In this document: positions 11,201 through 22,100 of the stretch, piece by piece | Layout of the letters: each line of letters begins with the position of its first letter | How positions within the stretch are numbered: position 1 is the stretch's first letter | NCBI GenBank assembly: GCA_965240325.2 | Contig: OZ251225.1 | Coordinates: forward strand, 186,001-250,000 | Direction: 5' to 3' | Source of the DNA: Rebecca billardiae RCC1528 | Taxonomy: Eukaryota; Haptophyta | Length of the DNA stretch: 64,000 nucleotides | Notes under the pieces: model-generated | The model's database searches: none | What the model was told of the DNA's origin: nothing | Seen by the model: only the letters and a program-made list of their open reading frames with translations | Translations under genes and position numbers: made by a program

Positions 11201-12666
11201 GGCCTCGAAGACGCGGCCCTCGAACGCCTCGAGCTGCTCGCGCAGCATCGTCTCCGCCCGCGCGTCCGACGCCACGCGCTCCGCCACCAGCGCCTCCTCC
11301 TTCGCCGCCAGCTCGGCCGTGAGCGCGCCAATGCGCTCGCGCAGGGAGGCCGACTCGGCCGCGCCCGCCTCCGCGGCCGCCGCCGCGGCGCGCGCGGCGT
11401 CGAGCTCGGCGAGCGCGGCGTCGAGCTTGGCCGCGAGCTCGTCGGCCTCCTCCGCGCGCGCCGCGCGCTCGAGCGCGTGCTGCGCCTGCACCGACGCCGA
11501 GTCGCGCTCCGCCTCGAGGAACTTGATCCGCGCGCGCGTGCGCTCGGCCTCGGCCGCGACCGCGTCTCGCTCGGCGAGCATCGTCGAGCGCAGCTCGGAG
11601 ACCTGCTCCTGCAGCCGCTCGTTCTCGGCGGTGATGCCGCGCGCGTCGGCGAGCTGCAGCTCGTGCAGGTTCTTGCGCAGCACCTCGCACTCGCGCCCGA
11701 GCCGCTGCGACTCCTGCTCCTGCATCGCGAGCTGCGTGGCGAGCGTGCGCGCCTGCTCGAGCGCGTCCGCCACCTTCTCACGCAGGCCCTCCTCCTGCTC
11801 CTTGTTCAGCTCGAGCTGGTCGGAGTAGAGGCCGACCTGCTCGTACAGCGCGTGCGCCTTGTCCGCGACGCGGCCGAAGAGCTCCACCTCGCGGTCGTGC
11901 AGCAGCGCGAGCCGGCCGCGCGACTTGGTCGTCTTCTCGATGCTCGACAGCCCGGCCTCCGCCTCGTCGATCAGCCGCGCGTCGACCGAGGGCCCCTCGG
12001 GCAGCTCCTCGCCCGCCTTCGCCTCGAGCGCGAGCGCCTTGTGCACCTTGGCAAGCAGCTTGCCCGCCTGGACGTTGCGGTCGTCCGCCGAGTTGAGGAT
12101 GATCTCGATCGTGTCCTTCATGTCGTACAGCGCCTCCTCCCACGTGAGCGGCACGCCGTCCGCGCCGATCGCGCCCGTCTCCGCGATCGTGCCCGCCATC
12201 GTCGCCTCCGCGCGCACCTCGTACGCCTGCGCGGAGAGGGGCGGGCGGGCGGGCGGGCGGGCGGGCGGGCGGGCGGGCGGGCGGGCGGGAGGCGCGCGTG
12301 AGGCGCGGCGCGTGCACCCCGCGCACCGGCGCAGGCCGCGGCCGTGGCGCGCGCGCGCACCTCGATCGCCGCCTCCGCGCGCTTGATGATGTCCTCGTGG
12401 TCCTTCGCCTTGTTGAACTTGGCGAAGACGGCGGCCGCGGCGTCGGCGGTCGTCGTCGATCCGCCCTGCACGGCGCTCACGCCGCCCACGCCCACGGGCG
12501 GCGGCGGCGCGTTCGTGCGCGGCCGCGGCGCCTGCAGCTTCACCGCTGCCCGCGGCTCTGCCGCGGGCCGCGGCAGCGCGCGCCCGGGCACGCGCGGCGG
12601 CGTGTGGTCGACGAGGGGCACTTGCGCGCCCCATGCTGCCCGCAGCAGCGGGTTGTCCTGCCGCAT
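5275..12666 (-). CDS. Giant coiled-coil protein (2,368 aa)
   Basis: Three exons fit in phase 0: 12666-12361, 12226-6818 and 6666-5275, with introns GTGCGC...GCGCAG of 134 and 151 nt. The first 100 residues are Pro-rich and end in a short helix. From about residue 160 to 850 the sequence is dominated by heptad-rich Glu/Ala/Leu/Arg coiled coil, broken by a Gly run near 750. Residues ~900-1600 are low-complexity Ala/Gly/Pro with QPQP and repeated VGTD-containing segments. Coiled coil resumes at ~1610-1810. Exon 3 starts with a basic helical block (about 1906-2010, including RHFEKKQLDKIERNMARY), then a disordered Pro/Ala tail. No catalytic motif, signal peptide or membrane segment seen. Inferred: structural, cytoskeletal or basal-body-type scaffold; no specific orthologue recognised. 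Head-to-head with the AspRS gene, 225 bp apart. Confidence 0.8.
12241..12290. repeat. (GGGC)n tandem repeat in intron 1
   Basis: About twelve copies of a GCGG/GGGC tetranucleotide inside the first intron of the coiled-coil gene. Confidence 0.9.
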
Positions 12667-12891
12667 CGCGGCGCTCCTCGCCTCCGGCCGCCCCCGCCTC
12701 TCCTCGGCGCGGCCCTCGGCGTGGGTGTGGGAGGGGGTCGCCCTGCTGCTTTCACTTAGACGAAGTTCGTTTCGCGGCCACCCTCGGTTTCGCGATGGCC
12801 GCTCTCAATCCGTGCGAGAAAACGTCATTCATCAGCAAGACCGCCAAGCCGAGCCGGCCGCGACTCGCGGACTCGTGGCTCTGGCCGGCTG
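12667..12891. promoter_or_regulatory. Divergent promoter, coiled-coil gene / AspRS
   Basis: Only 225 bp separate the two start codons. It must contain both 5' ends and probably a bidirectional promoter. I see no TATA box. Confidence 0.55.
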
Positions 12892-13133
12892 ATGGCGCCC
12901 TCGTGGCACCTCCTCCTCGCGCTCAGCGCCGCGCCGGCAGCAACGTCGTCGCGCACGATGGGCGCGCTCGCGCGCGCCCCGCTGCGTGGCGCGTGCCGCC
13001 TGCTCGCCTCGCGCGCGCTCGCGCGGCCGCCCGCCCTCGCGCGCTTCTGCGCGCGCGCGTCGGCCGCGGACGCGCCGGCTGCGGCCGGCGGCGCCGCCGC
13101 CGCCGCCGCCGCGACCAACGTGCCGTTCCCGCC

Positions 13134-13164
<31 letters not shown>

Positions 13165-14998
13165 TTTGACGACGGGCCGCGGTACGGCGACCACGAGGTC
13201 GTCATGTCGCAGGCCGAGGACTGCCGCACCTACGCCGACCTCGGCTCGATGCTCGCGCCGGGCGGCGCGCAGGTGGGCGAGCGCGTGTGGGTGCGCGCGC
13301 GCGTGGCGCGCGTGCGCGCCAAGGGCAACTCGTGCTTCCTCGTGCTGCGGCAGGGGCTGTTCGACACGATGCAGGCGTGCTACTTCAAGGACAAGGCCGA
13401 GCCCGAGCCCTCCAAGGCCTTCCTCAAGTGGCTGGGCGCGCTGCCGCCCGAGTCACTCGTCGACGTGCAGGCGACTGTCGCGGCCGCGCAGGTGGCGAGC
13501 GCGTCGGTGCAGGCGGCGGAGCTGCAGATCGAGCGGGTGCTCGCGATCGCGCGCGCGCCGGCGGCGCTGCCCTTCCAGCTCGAGGACGCCGCGCGCCCCG
13601 AGGCCGAGATCGCCGCGTCCGAGCAGACCGAGCGCCCCTGGAGCCGCGTGCCCGCCGAGCAGAGGCTCGACCACCGCTGGCTGGACCTGCGCACGCCCGC
13701 GTCGGGCTCAACGCTGCGGCTGCGCTCGGCGGTGTGCCAGCTGTTCCGCGAGGCGCTCGACGCGCGCGGCTTCGTCGAGATCCACACGCCCAAGCTCATC
13801 GGCGGCGAGTCCGAGGGCGGCGCGGGTGTGTTCACCACCGACTACTTTGAGCAGACCGCGTGCCTCGCGCAGTCGCCGCAGCTGTACAAGCAGGCGGCGA
13901 TCGCGGCGGACATGGGGCGCGTCTTCGAGATCGGCCCGGTGTTCCGCAAGGAGAAGTCGCACACGCGCCGCCACCTCTGCGAGTTCACCGGCCTCGACCT
14001 CGAGATGGAGATCAAGCATCACTACAACGAGGTGCGCGCGCCCAAGCGCGCCGCGCGCGCGCCCAAGCGCCGCGCGCGCGCCGACCGCCCGCGCGCGGCG
14101 GCGCCGTCGCGCGCGCACAGGCGATCGAGGTGATCCACGAGACGCTGGCGCACATCTTCCACGGCCTCGAGACCCGCCACGCCGCCGAGCTCTCCGCCGT
14201 GCGCGCGCAGTTCCCCTCCTCCCCGCCCTCCGTCAGCGCGGAGCCGTGCATCGTGCACTGGGAGGAGGCGATGGCGATGCTCAGGGTGAGAAAACAGCCG
14301 CACGCGCAGCCGCACGCGCAGCCGCACGCGCAGCCGCACGCAGCCGCACGCGCCGCACGCGCAACCGCACGCGCAGCCGCACGCAGCCGCGCGCACCGCG
14401 CGCGAGAGGGAGAGAGGGGGAGAGAGAGAGAGCAGAGCGCGCGCGTGCACGGCGCCGCGCGGCGCTTCCGCCGTGTGCCCCACGCCCACCCTGGCCCGCG
14501 CGCGCTCCGCCCCCCTCCCCCCCTCCCCTCCCAACCCCCTCGGCTCGGCTGGCGCTGCAGGCCGCGGGCGCGGACGTGGACGAGATGGCCGACCTGAGCA
14601 CGCCCCTCGAGCGGCAGCTGGGCGCGCTCGTGGCGGCCGAGCGCGGCGTGGACCTCTTCTTCCTCGACCGCTTCCCCGCCGCCGTGCGCCCCTTCTACAC
14701 GATGAAGTGCCCCGACGAGCCGCGCCTCACCAACTCGTACGACGTCTTCCTGCGCGGCGAGGAGATCTGCTCGGGCGCGCAGCGCGTGCACGACCCGGCG
14801 CTGCTGCGGCAGCGGCTGGCTGAGCTCGAGGTGCCGACAGAGCCGCTGCAGTGGTACGTGGATGCGATGGCGTACGGCGCGCCGCCGCACGCGGGCGCGG
14901 GGCTCGGGCTCGACCGCGTCGTCTTCCTCTACCTCGCGCTGGACAACGTGCGCAAGGCGACCATGTTCCCGCGGGACCCCAACCGGCTGCGCCCGTGA
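12892..14998 (+). CDS. DARS: Aspartyl-tRNA synthetase, eukaryotic/archaeal class IIb type
   Basis: Charges tRNA-Asp with aspartate. Exons 12892-14031, 14121-14285 and 14561-14998, all phase 0, give 580 aa, close to the usual length. An OB-fold anticodon-binding domain covers about 105-215 and the class II core about 235-580. Motif 2 (FRKEKSHTRRHLCEFTGLDL, ~351-370), SNSYD-like TNSYDVFLRGEEI with SGAQR, and motif 3 (GLGLDRVVFLYLALDNVRKA) are intact. The leader is notable. The first ATG (12892) gives a hydrophobic stretch MAPSWHLLLALSAAPAA, and the second ATG (12958) opens an Arg-rich amphipathic presequence (MGALARAPLRGACRLLASR). Alternative starts could therefore target different compartments. 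Intron 2 holds a CCGCACGCGCAG-type tandem repeat. The family is certain; the start is less so. Confidence 0.95.
14299..14396 (+). repeat. CAGCCGCACGCG tandem repeat in AspRS intron 2
   Basis: Irregular copies of a roughly 12-bp unit fill the 5' part of the 275-nt second intron, followed by a purine tract of GAGAG type. Confidence 0.85.
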
Positions 14999-15274
14999 GA
15001 TCTCGATCTCGATCGCGATCGCGATCTCGACCTCGATCTCGCGGGAGCTCGAGGGCACGGCCGCAGCCGCCGTCGCCACGGCTCACAGTCACACGACTGG
15101 CACGCGCCGGCCGGCAGCGTGCAGGCCGATCTGATCAATCACTCTGTGAAGTGGCCGTTTTCAACCCGGCCCCGGCTAGTGGTAGTGGTACGCGTCTGTA
15201 ATATTACAGTCTAGCTAGCTGTATACTCGTCGTCGCGTAACTACTTAATATCGACGACTAAATATTAAAATAAG

Positions 15275-15311
<37 letters not shown>

Positions 15312-16346
15312 TCTATATAGATAGATATAGTACTAGTACTGGGCTACTGAGTACTGGCGGCATTCGGTACAGACAGTCGTGCGTCATATAGATACATCAT
15401 CGGTACGGGGCCGTGGCCGCTGCTGCGTGTGCGCGGCCAGCTGCGGGGGGCCGGGCCGGGGCGCTGAATATGTGGTGTTATTGGCACAATAATCGATTGT
15501 GTCCGCTGGCGAGAAGTACGTGGCCATACTACCCGCCGATCGACTTTGCCCTGCCTGCTGCGTCGTACTAAGCTTCAGGGCCACGATCCAATTGGCTATT
15601 ATCGACCTCGACGCACCGTCGCCCGCTTGCTGCAGCCCCTTGCCTCGGCACCCCGCGCCTCCAGCTGAGCCGGCCTCGACCGCTGGTGAAGCGCGCTATA
15701 CACCTGCTCGACTACAGCACGGCAGATACAAACGATTCATCGTTCTGGCGGAGCAACCACCACAAGCGCGCTCACCATTCCCGCCATAATAAGCATCATA
15801 CACGCCTCTATGATGCATCAATGACGACGAACTCGGTCGCCCAGCAATATTCCAGCTCATCGATTGGCTTTCTCATCTACAGCCGGTCGATCATACATTG
15901 ATGGGGGTACCTGGAGTACAAATGGCCGGCAGCGGTCGTATTCATCTTCTATGCTTACTGGACGGTGACAAAGCTGCAGTATGCCAGCCGTGTCCGCTCA
16001 TCAAGGAGGCTCATCCAAGTTACCGCAGATTCGATCTCGGTGACACGCGCACGCTGCTCGGGCAAGCCAGCTGCCAGATTCCCTCTCCCAAGCCCTCTGG
16101 CCAGCTGTCAGCTGCGTGCTCGGTTTCGCAGCAGCTGCCCTCGTGCCAAGTGCTCGCGGCGTGGCGCGACGACGATCTCGCGCTCCCGCCTGCTTTCGGT
16201 CGCTGCCCGTTGTGCCCCACGGCCACTGCAGCCTGCGGTGGGCTGCAACGTATTCCACGACAACTAGAAAATCCCAAGGAGTGTCTGTGTTATGTAAGTA
16301 TGCGCCTGCCGCATCCAGGCAGTTGGTTGCGTACGCAAGGTCAAGG

Positions 16347-16379
<33 letters not shown>

Positions 16380-16902
16380 ATATGATGCATCATAATAATA
16401 ATACTGTGACGCGCATATCCGAACAGTGCGACTGTGCGACAGCTGTGCGTAGTACGTCGTCGTCACTCTCAATTCGGCCAGAGTTGCGCCCGCTGTGAGC
16501 GCGCTCCGAGGGCACGGTCCGCCGGAGACCCCGCGGAACTTGAGTCATTCACATTGCCGCAGCATATATATTTATAGTGATTAGTGATGAGAGTGCGCAT
16601 GAGGCGATGAGCTGCACCGAGCAGGTGACAGCAGCGACGATGTCCACCATCGAGCACGGCGGCCGAGGCCGTGGACTTACATACCGTTGCTCATGCTGAC
16701 GACTCCGCCAGTCGGCAGTAGTGACTAGTGAGCTCGTCGTCACGCGCGCCAGCAAGCGCCGCCGTGCTCGGGATCCGGACGGGCAGGTCGGGCGCCGTGC
16801 CTCTCGCAGGTGGGCGTGCGCAGTGCTCGCGAGATCCACGCCAGCATGCAGCACACGTTGTTGAGTGTTGTCGGGCGTGCGCGCCCCCGGCCAGCCACGG
16901 CC
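14999..16902. other. Intergenic with simple repeats
   Basis: 1.9 kb between the converging AspRS and OTU genes. It holds a CGATCTCGAT-like repeat just after the AspRS stop (15000-15050), TA tracts at about 15280-15309 and 16352-16381, and no credible gene on either strand. Confidence 0.5.
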
Positions 16903-18132
16903 TCACGCGGCGGGCGCCGCGCCGCCGCCATCGCCGCCATCGCCGCCGCCGCCGCCGCCGCCGCGGCCACGCTCAGCGTCCTCGGCGTCGGGCGAGGCGT
17001 CGGCACCGCCGTCCTCGCCCGCGGCCGGTATGAGCGCGAGGAAGTGGTTGCCGCCCTCGCCGTGCAGCTTGAACTCGGTCGGCCCGCAGTGCGGGAACCT
17101 GTCGTCCGCCGCGAGGATGTGGATGGGCCCCGCGCCGTCGTACCGCGGGGAGCCGTACCGGCCAGAGAGCGCGAGGTGGATCTCGGTGCCGTTGGCGGCG
17201 CAGACGGGCTCGTACACGTGGATGGGGTGGCCGATGGCCGTGACCAGCGCGATGATCTCGGGGCCGCCGCCCCACACGCGCGGCTGCCGCATCAGCTCGA
17301 GGTACTCGGGCGCGCGCAGCCCGTACTGCTCCGCCACCGTCTCGACGAGCTCCTTGCCCGAGATCTCGTCTCCGCCCTCCATCAGGAGCGGCTTGTCTGC
17401 GTGCGAGATGAGCGTGTCCACGGCGAGCTAACAGGGGCGGCGGGCGCCGGGCCGAGGGCCGCGCGTGAGCGCGCGCGGCGCGCGCGCGGCGCGCGAGCGG
17501 CGCGCAGCGCGCGGTCAGCGCGCGCGCTCGCTGCGCCTCACCTGCCGCAGCTGGGCGACGCGCGTCTGCAGCGACTTGTCGTACATGCTCAGGTGCTCGC
17601 CGCGCGTGGCGTACGCCTCGCCGATGGCGATCGCGTGGAAGAGGCAGTCGCCGCACCCCTGCACCTGCTGCACGCACACGCGCATCGACTCGTTCAGCAC
17701 GGGGTACGCGTGCGGGTACCAGCCGTCGCGCTCGCGGCTGCAGCGCGTGCGCGCCTCGCGCAGCACGTCCGGCGGCGGCTTCGCGGCGGGGTCGGGCGTC
17801 TCGACGGCAGGCGGCGGCTCGCGCTTGAGGAGCTCGCTGCGCGCATCCTCGCTGTCCGCCGCGTCGCCCCCGCGCGCCGGGCCCATCGCCAGCGCGCGCC
17901 GCGCGCGCGCGGAGCGCTCGTGCCGCCTGGCCACCGCCAGATCGGTGCCGCCGCCGGCGTGCGCGGCGAGCAAGCGCGACGGCGGCGGCCGAAGGTGCGA
18001 CTCGTCGTCTCGCCGGCGCCCATGCGTCGAGGGACGCCGAGTCGGGCCCGCGGCGCCCGCGAAGGCGAGCAGCGCCAGGGCCACCCAGAGCGTGGGCACC
18101 ATGCTACCTGCCGTCGACGTGGGCGCCCCCAT
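16903..18132 (-). CDS. OTU-family cysteine protease with signal peptide
   Basis: Two exons, 18132-17542 and 17427-16903, joined in phase 0 across a 114-nt GTGAGG...TTAG intron, give 371 aa. A hydrophobic leader (MVPTLWVALALLAFAGAAG, from the second in-frame ATG at 18102, or 10 residues longer from 18132) predicts entry to the secretory pathway. A ~130-residue disordered basic linker follows, then the OTU fold. The catalytic Cys block reads GCGDCLFHAIAIG, the middle block is WGGGPEIIALVTAIGHPIHV, and the catalytic His is in GGNHFLALIP. The usual DGNC is here GCGDC, so the catalytic-site Asp is shifted. Known: OTU enzymes cleave ubiquitin from proteins. Inferred: an endomembrane, secreted or plastid-associated deubiquitinase-like protease. 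The C-terminus is a Gly/Asp tail. Confidence 0.85.
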
Positions 18133-18591
18133 CGTCTCAATGTGCACACGATGGCAGATTGGCCGTGCTCTGTGCGCCGGACCGGCTTGGCTGAGCCTGG
18201 CGAGCTTCGCCCTGCGCCCCGGATCTTCGCCCTGCGCCCCGGATCTTCGCCCTGCGTCTTTTTTGATAATAGAGGTTGGATTCGCTCTCTGAATTCGAAT
18301 CCGTTCGACCAACCAGGGCGTCGTTTTCTCCACGGGCGGCTCGAATTGAGTGGGGCGGACGCATTTCGCAGGATCTGATGACGAAGTTTGATATGAGTTT
18401 CGATCTGATCCGCCGCGCCCACCGGCGCCTTTTGGTTCCCGAGCGGCGCGAGCGGGGGTCATTTTGGCTAGCGCGTGATGAAGACTGGGTCGATGTGCCT
18501 GCGTGCGAGTTGCAGAGCGGACAGAGCGCGACCCGGAGCGCCCCGTGGGTGACAGCGTCGGCGCGCACGTCCATCGCGCGCTGTGGAGCTG
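18133..18591. promoter_or_regulatory. Divergent promoter with 20-bp tandem repeat
   Basis: 459 bp between the OTU and FN3 start codons. At about 18206-18258 a 20-bp unit (CTTCGCCCTGCGCCCCGGAT) occurs two and a half times in tandem. The region is less GC-rich than the flanking genes and includes a GAATTCGAATCCG segment. Likely a shared promoter. Confidence 0.5.
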
Positions 18592-18867
18592 ATGGCGCAG
18601 GTCGAGGCGCCGGGCTTGCTGCCGCCGGGCCTGAAGCACGCCCGCGCGACCCCGTCGTCACCCTCGGCCTCGCCGTGGCGCACCTTGGCGGGCCGCCCGC
18701 CGCAGCCGCCCGCCCCGGACAGCTCAGGCGCCGGCGGCTCAACCCGCTCGGCCGCCGGCTCGACGACGGAGGGCAGGCTCGAGGGCACGAGTTGGCGCTC
18801 GGCGGATGGGCGCGTGGGCTCCCGGCAGCACCCGCACGCCGGCGCGCCGGATCGCGCCAACGAGCCC

Positions 18868-18904
<37 letters not shown>

Positions 18905-19149
18905 TCATGCCGCCGCATCCGCCGAGTGTGGCGCACACGCACCTGGGCACGTGCGCGCTCGCGTGGGAGCCGGCGCCGTGCCCTCCGGGCGAGACTCTGG
19001 AGTACATCGTGGAGGTGCACTGCCCAGACCACGCGCCCACCGGGCACGACGACGCTCACAGCGACGGTTCAGGTGGCCGCAACGGCGGCGTCGAGCACGG
19101 CGCGGCCGTCGTGACGCGGACGGCGAGCGGCGGCGGCGGCAGCGGCGGC

Positions 19150-19180
<31 letters not shown>

Positions 19181-22100
19181 GCAGCGGCGACAGCTCCTCG
19201 GGCTCGAGCGCGCCGCCCGCCGCCACGCTCGCCGCCTTGCTCTCCGCCCCCGGCCCGCTCTCCAAGCGGCTCGCCGCGTCCACCGCCCTGGAGCTGGAGG
19301 CGGGCTGGGCGGTGCAGTACGTGGGGCGCGCGCTGGGCTGCAGGCTGGACGGGCGGCGCGCGCGCGGGGCGGGCGCGCTGGTGCGGCTGCGCGTGCGGAG
19401 CACCTCGGCGCTGCTGTCGGAGCCGTCGGAGGCCGTGTCCCTCGACGCGCCGAGCGTGAGCGCGTGCGCCCCCGCCCACGTGCTACACGGCGGCCGCGCG
19501 GCCGCCACCGGCCCGCCGCCCGAGCTGGGCGCGCGCGCCGAGCGCGCGCTGTGCGCGGACGGCGCGGACGACACGCCGCCGCCTCCGCCGTCGCTGCCAG
19601 CCTCGTCCTCGTCCTCCTCGCTGCGCTCCGACGCGTCCAGGCCCACAGCCGCGGACGCGTGCGACGCAGCGCCCCCGCCACCCCCGCCCGAGCCCACGCC
19701 GGCCGGCGCTGCCGCTGCCGCTGGGCACACGGCCGCGTGCGGCGGCGCGGAGGCGCGGCCGGAGCTCGCGCGGCCGCCAGGGCTGCTGCCCACGGCGCAG
19801 GCAGCGGCCGGGGTGCCGCCGCCCAGCGCGCGCGCGTGGGCCGCGCACGGCTGCGCCGCACCGCCCTCGCCGCCGATGCCGCCGCCGCCGCCGCTCGCGG
19901 CCGAGCCGCTTGGCATGAGCCCGCCCTCGGCGCCGCCGCCGCCCGCGGCGGCGCCGCCGCCCTCCGCTCCGCTGCCGCCGGAGGGCGGCGGTGCTGACGG
20001 CGCGCGGCACACGCCGCACTCGCCGCGCCGGTCGGCCGCGTGGCGCCCGGCGCCTGACCCGTGCTGGGAGGCGATGGCCGAGCCGAAGGCCGAGACGCGC
20101 GCTGCGGCGGCACCGCCGCACGAGTGCGCGCGCGCGCCGCCGCCGCCGGCCTGCTACGCCGCGCCGCCGCCGCCGCCGCCGCCGCCCATGCCGCCGCCGC
20201 CGCCGCCGCCCATGCTGCCGCCGCCCATGCTGCCGCCGCTGATGCCGCCGCCGCACATGCCGCCACCGCACATGCCGCCGCCGCTCATGCCGCCGCCGCC
20301 GCCGCCACCGCCACCGCCTCCCGAGTCGCGCGGCGCGTCGGCGCCTTTGAGCGCGGCCTCGGGCAGCGGCGGCGCCACGGCCGGCGCGGTGCCGGCGGGC
20401 GTGCTGTGCGCGCCGGTGCTCCGGCTGCTGAGCGCGGGTCCGGCGTGGGTGGAGGTGTGCTGGGAGCTCGGCCCCGAGCTGGCGTGCGCGGCCTCCGAGC
20501 TGCTGCTCGAGCTGCGCGACGAGGAGACGGGCGCGCTCGCGGGGCGGCACGCCGCGCCGCCGAGCGCGCTGCGGCGGTGGCGCGCGTCGGGGCTGCGTCC
20601 GGCGCGCGCGCTCGTGCTCAGCCTGAGGCTGCAGCTGCTCGACGGCGCGCTGGTGGCGAGCGCGCCGCTGCGCGTGCGCACGAGCGCGCCGCCGCCGCGC
20701 CCGCGCCTCTCTCCGCGCGGCGCGTGCACCGTCGCCGTCTCCTGGGCGCACGGCTGCGGCGCGGCCCCGGCGTGCGCCGCGGCGCTGGGCGGGCGCGGGG
20801 GTGGCGCGCCTGCGGGCGCGGAGGGCGCGGGGCGGGCTGCGGAGTCCGGGGCGGAGTCCGGGGCGGAGTCCGGTGTGGAGTGGTCGCTCCTGCTCCGGGA
20901 GGAGGGGCCCGCGCACGGCGGCGCGCACGGCGGCGGCTCGGCGCCCGGCTCGGCGCGCCGGTCTGAGCAGGGCGACGCGCACGCAGCCGCCGAGGCCCAA
21001 GCGGCCCTGGCGCGCGCCGAGGCCGCGGCCGCGGCGGACGCGGCGGCGGAGGCGGTCGCAGGGGCGGCGGAGGCGGGCGAGGGCGCGGGCGGCGGTGCGC
21101 ACGATTCGCGGCCCGCCTCCGCGCCGGCCGCCGAGCTGTCGGGCTGGCGCGAGGTGGCGCGCCTCAGCGCGGCGGACGCGCTTGGCGGCACGCACACACA
21201 CCTGCTGCGCGCGCTGCGGGCGGAGCGGTGCTACTCGCTGCGGCTGCGCGCGCACGCGCTCGGCGCGGCGCACGCGCAGGCGGCGGCGCTCGGCGAGGTG
21301 GCGAGCTTTGTGACGGGCGCGGCCGCGCCGCCGGGCGCGCCGCGCGCGCCGATCGCCGCCGCGTGCACACCCACCTGCCTGGCGGTGCGCTGGGCGCCTC
21401 CGGACGACGACGGCGGCTCGGCCGTGAGCTCGTTTCTGCTCGAGCTAGCGCGCTGCGCGCACGCGGGCGGCGGCTGCGCGCACGCGGGCGGCGGCTGCGA
21501 GGAGGCGGGCGGCGCGGCGGGCGGCGCGGGCGCGGGCGCGGGCGCCGCGCCCGGCCCCGCCCCGCCGCCCTCCGCCCTCCCCTTTGCCCGCGTGTACATC
21601 GGCGCGGCCGCCTCCACCACCCTGCCTGGCCTGTGCGCGGGCGCTGAGTATGCGCTGCGTGTGCGCGCGCTCAACTGCGCGGGGCGCGGCGCGCCGAGCG
21701 GCGTGGCGCGCGTGCGGCTGCCCGCGCGCGCCGCACCGCCGCACGCCGCGGCGCCCGCGCCGGCGCCCGCGCCGCTGAGCCCGGCGCCGAGCCTGGCCGT
21801 CCGGCCGCCGCCGCCGCCGCCGCCGCATTCGGCTGCTGCTGCTGCGGCTGCTGCGGCTGCGGCTGATGCTGCTGCTGCTGCCGCTGCTGCGCCGGCGCCG
21901 ATGGCTCCGCTGCCGCTGCAGGCCTGGGAGCAGGCAGCGCCGCAGCCGCAGCCGCAGCCGCAGCCGCAGCCGCCCTCGCCGCTGCGCGCGGAGACGCCCG
22001 CCATGCCCTCGGCCACCCCGCTGCCGGACGGGCGCGTGGAGCTGTCTTGGGCGCCGCCCTCGGAGCGGGGCGCGCGCGTCGACAAGTACGTGGTGCAGCT

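Noticed and set aside
6203-12301. 2,032-codon plus-strand open frame opposite the coiled-coil gene
   Set aside because: Antisense shadow: composition is almost only Arg/Ala/Leu/Gly as expected from reading GC-rich codons backwards, and the minus strand has phase-consistent exons with heptads.
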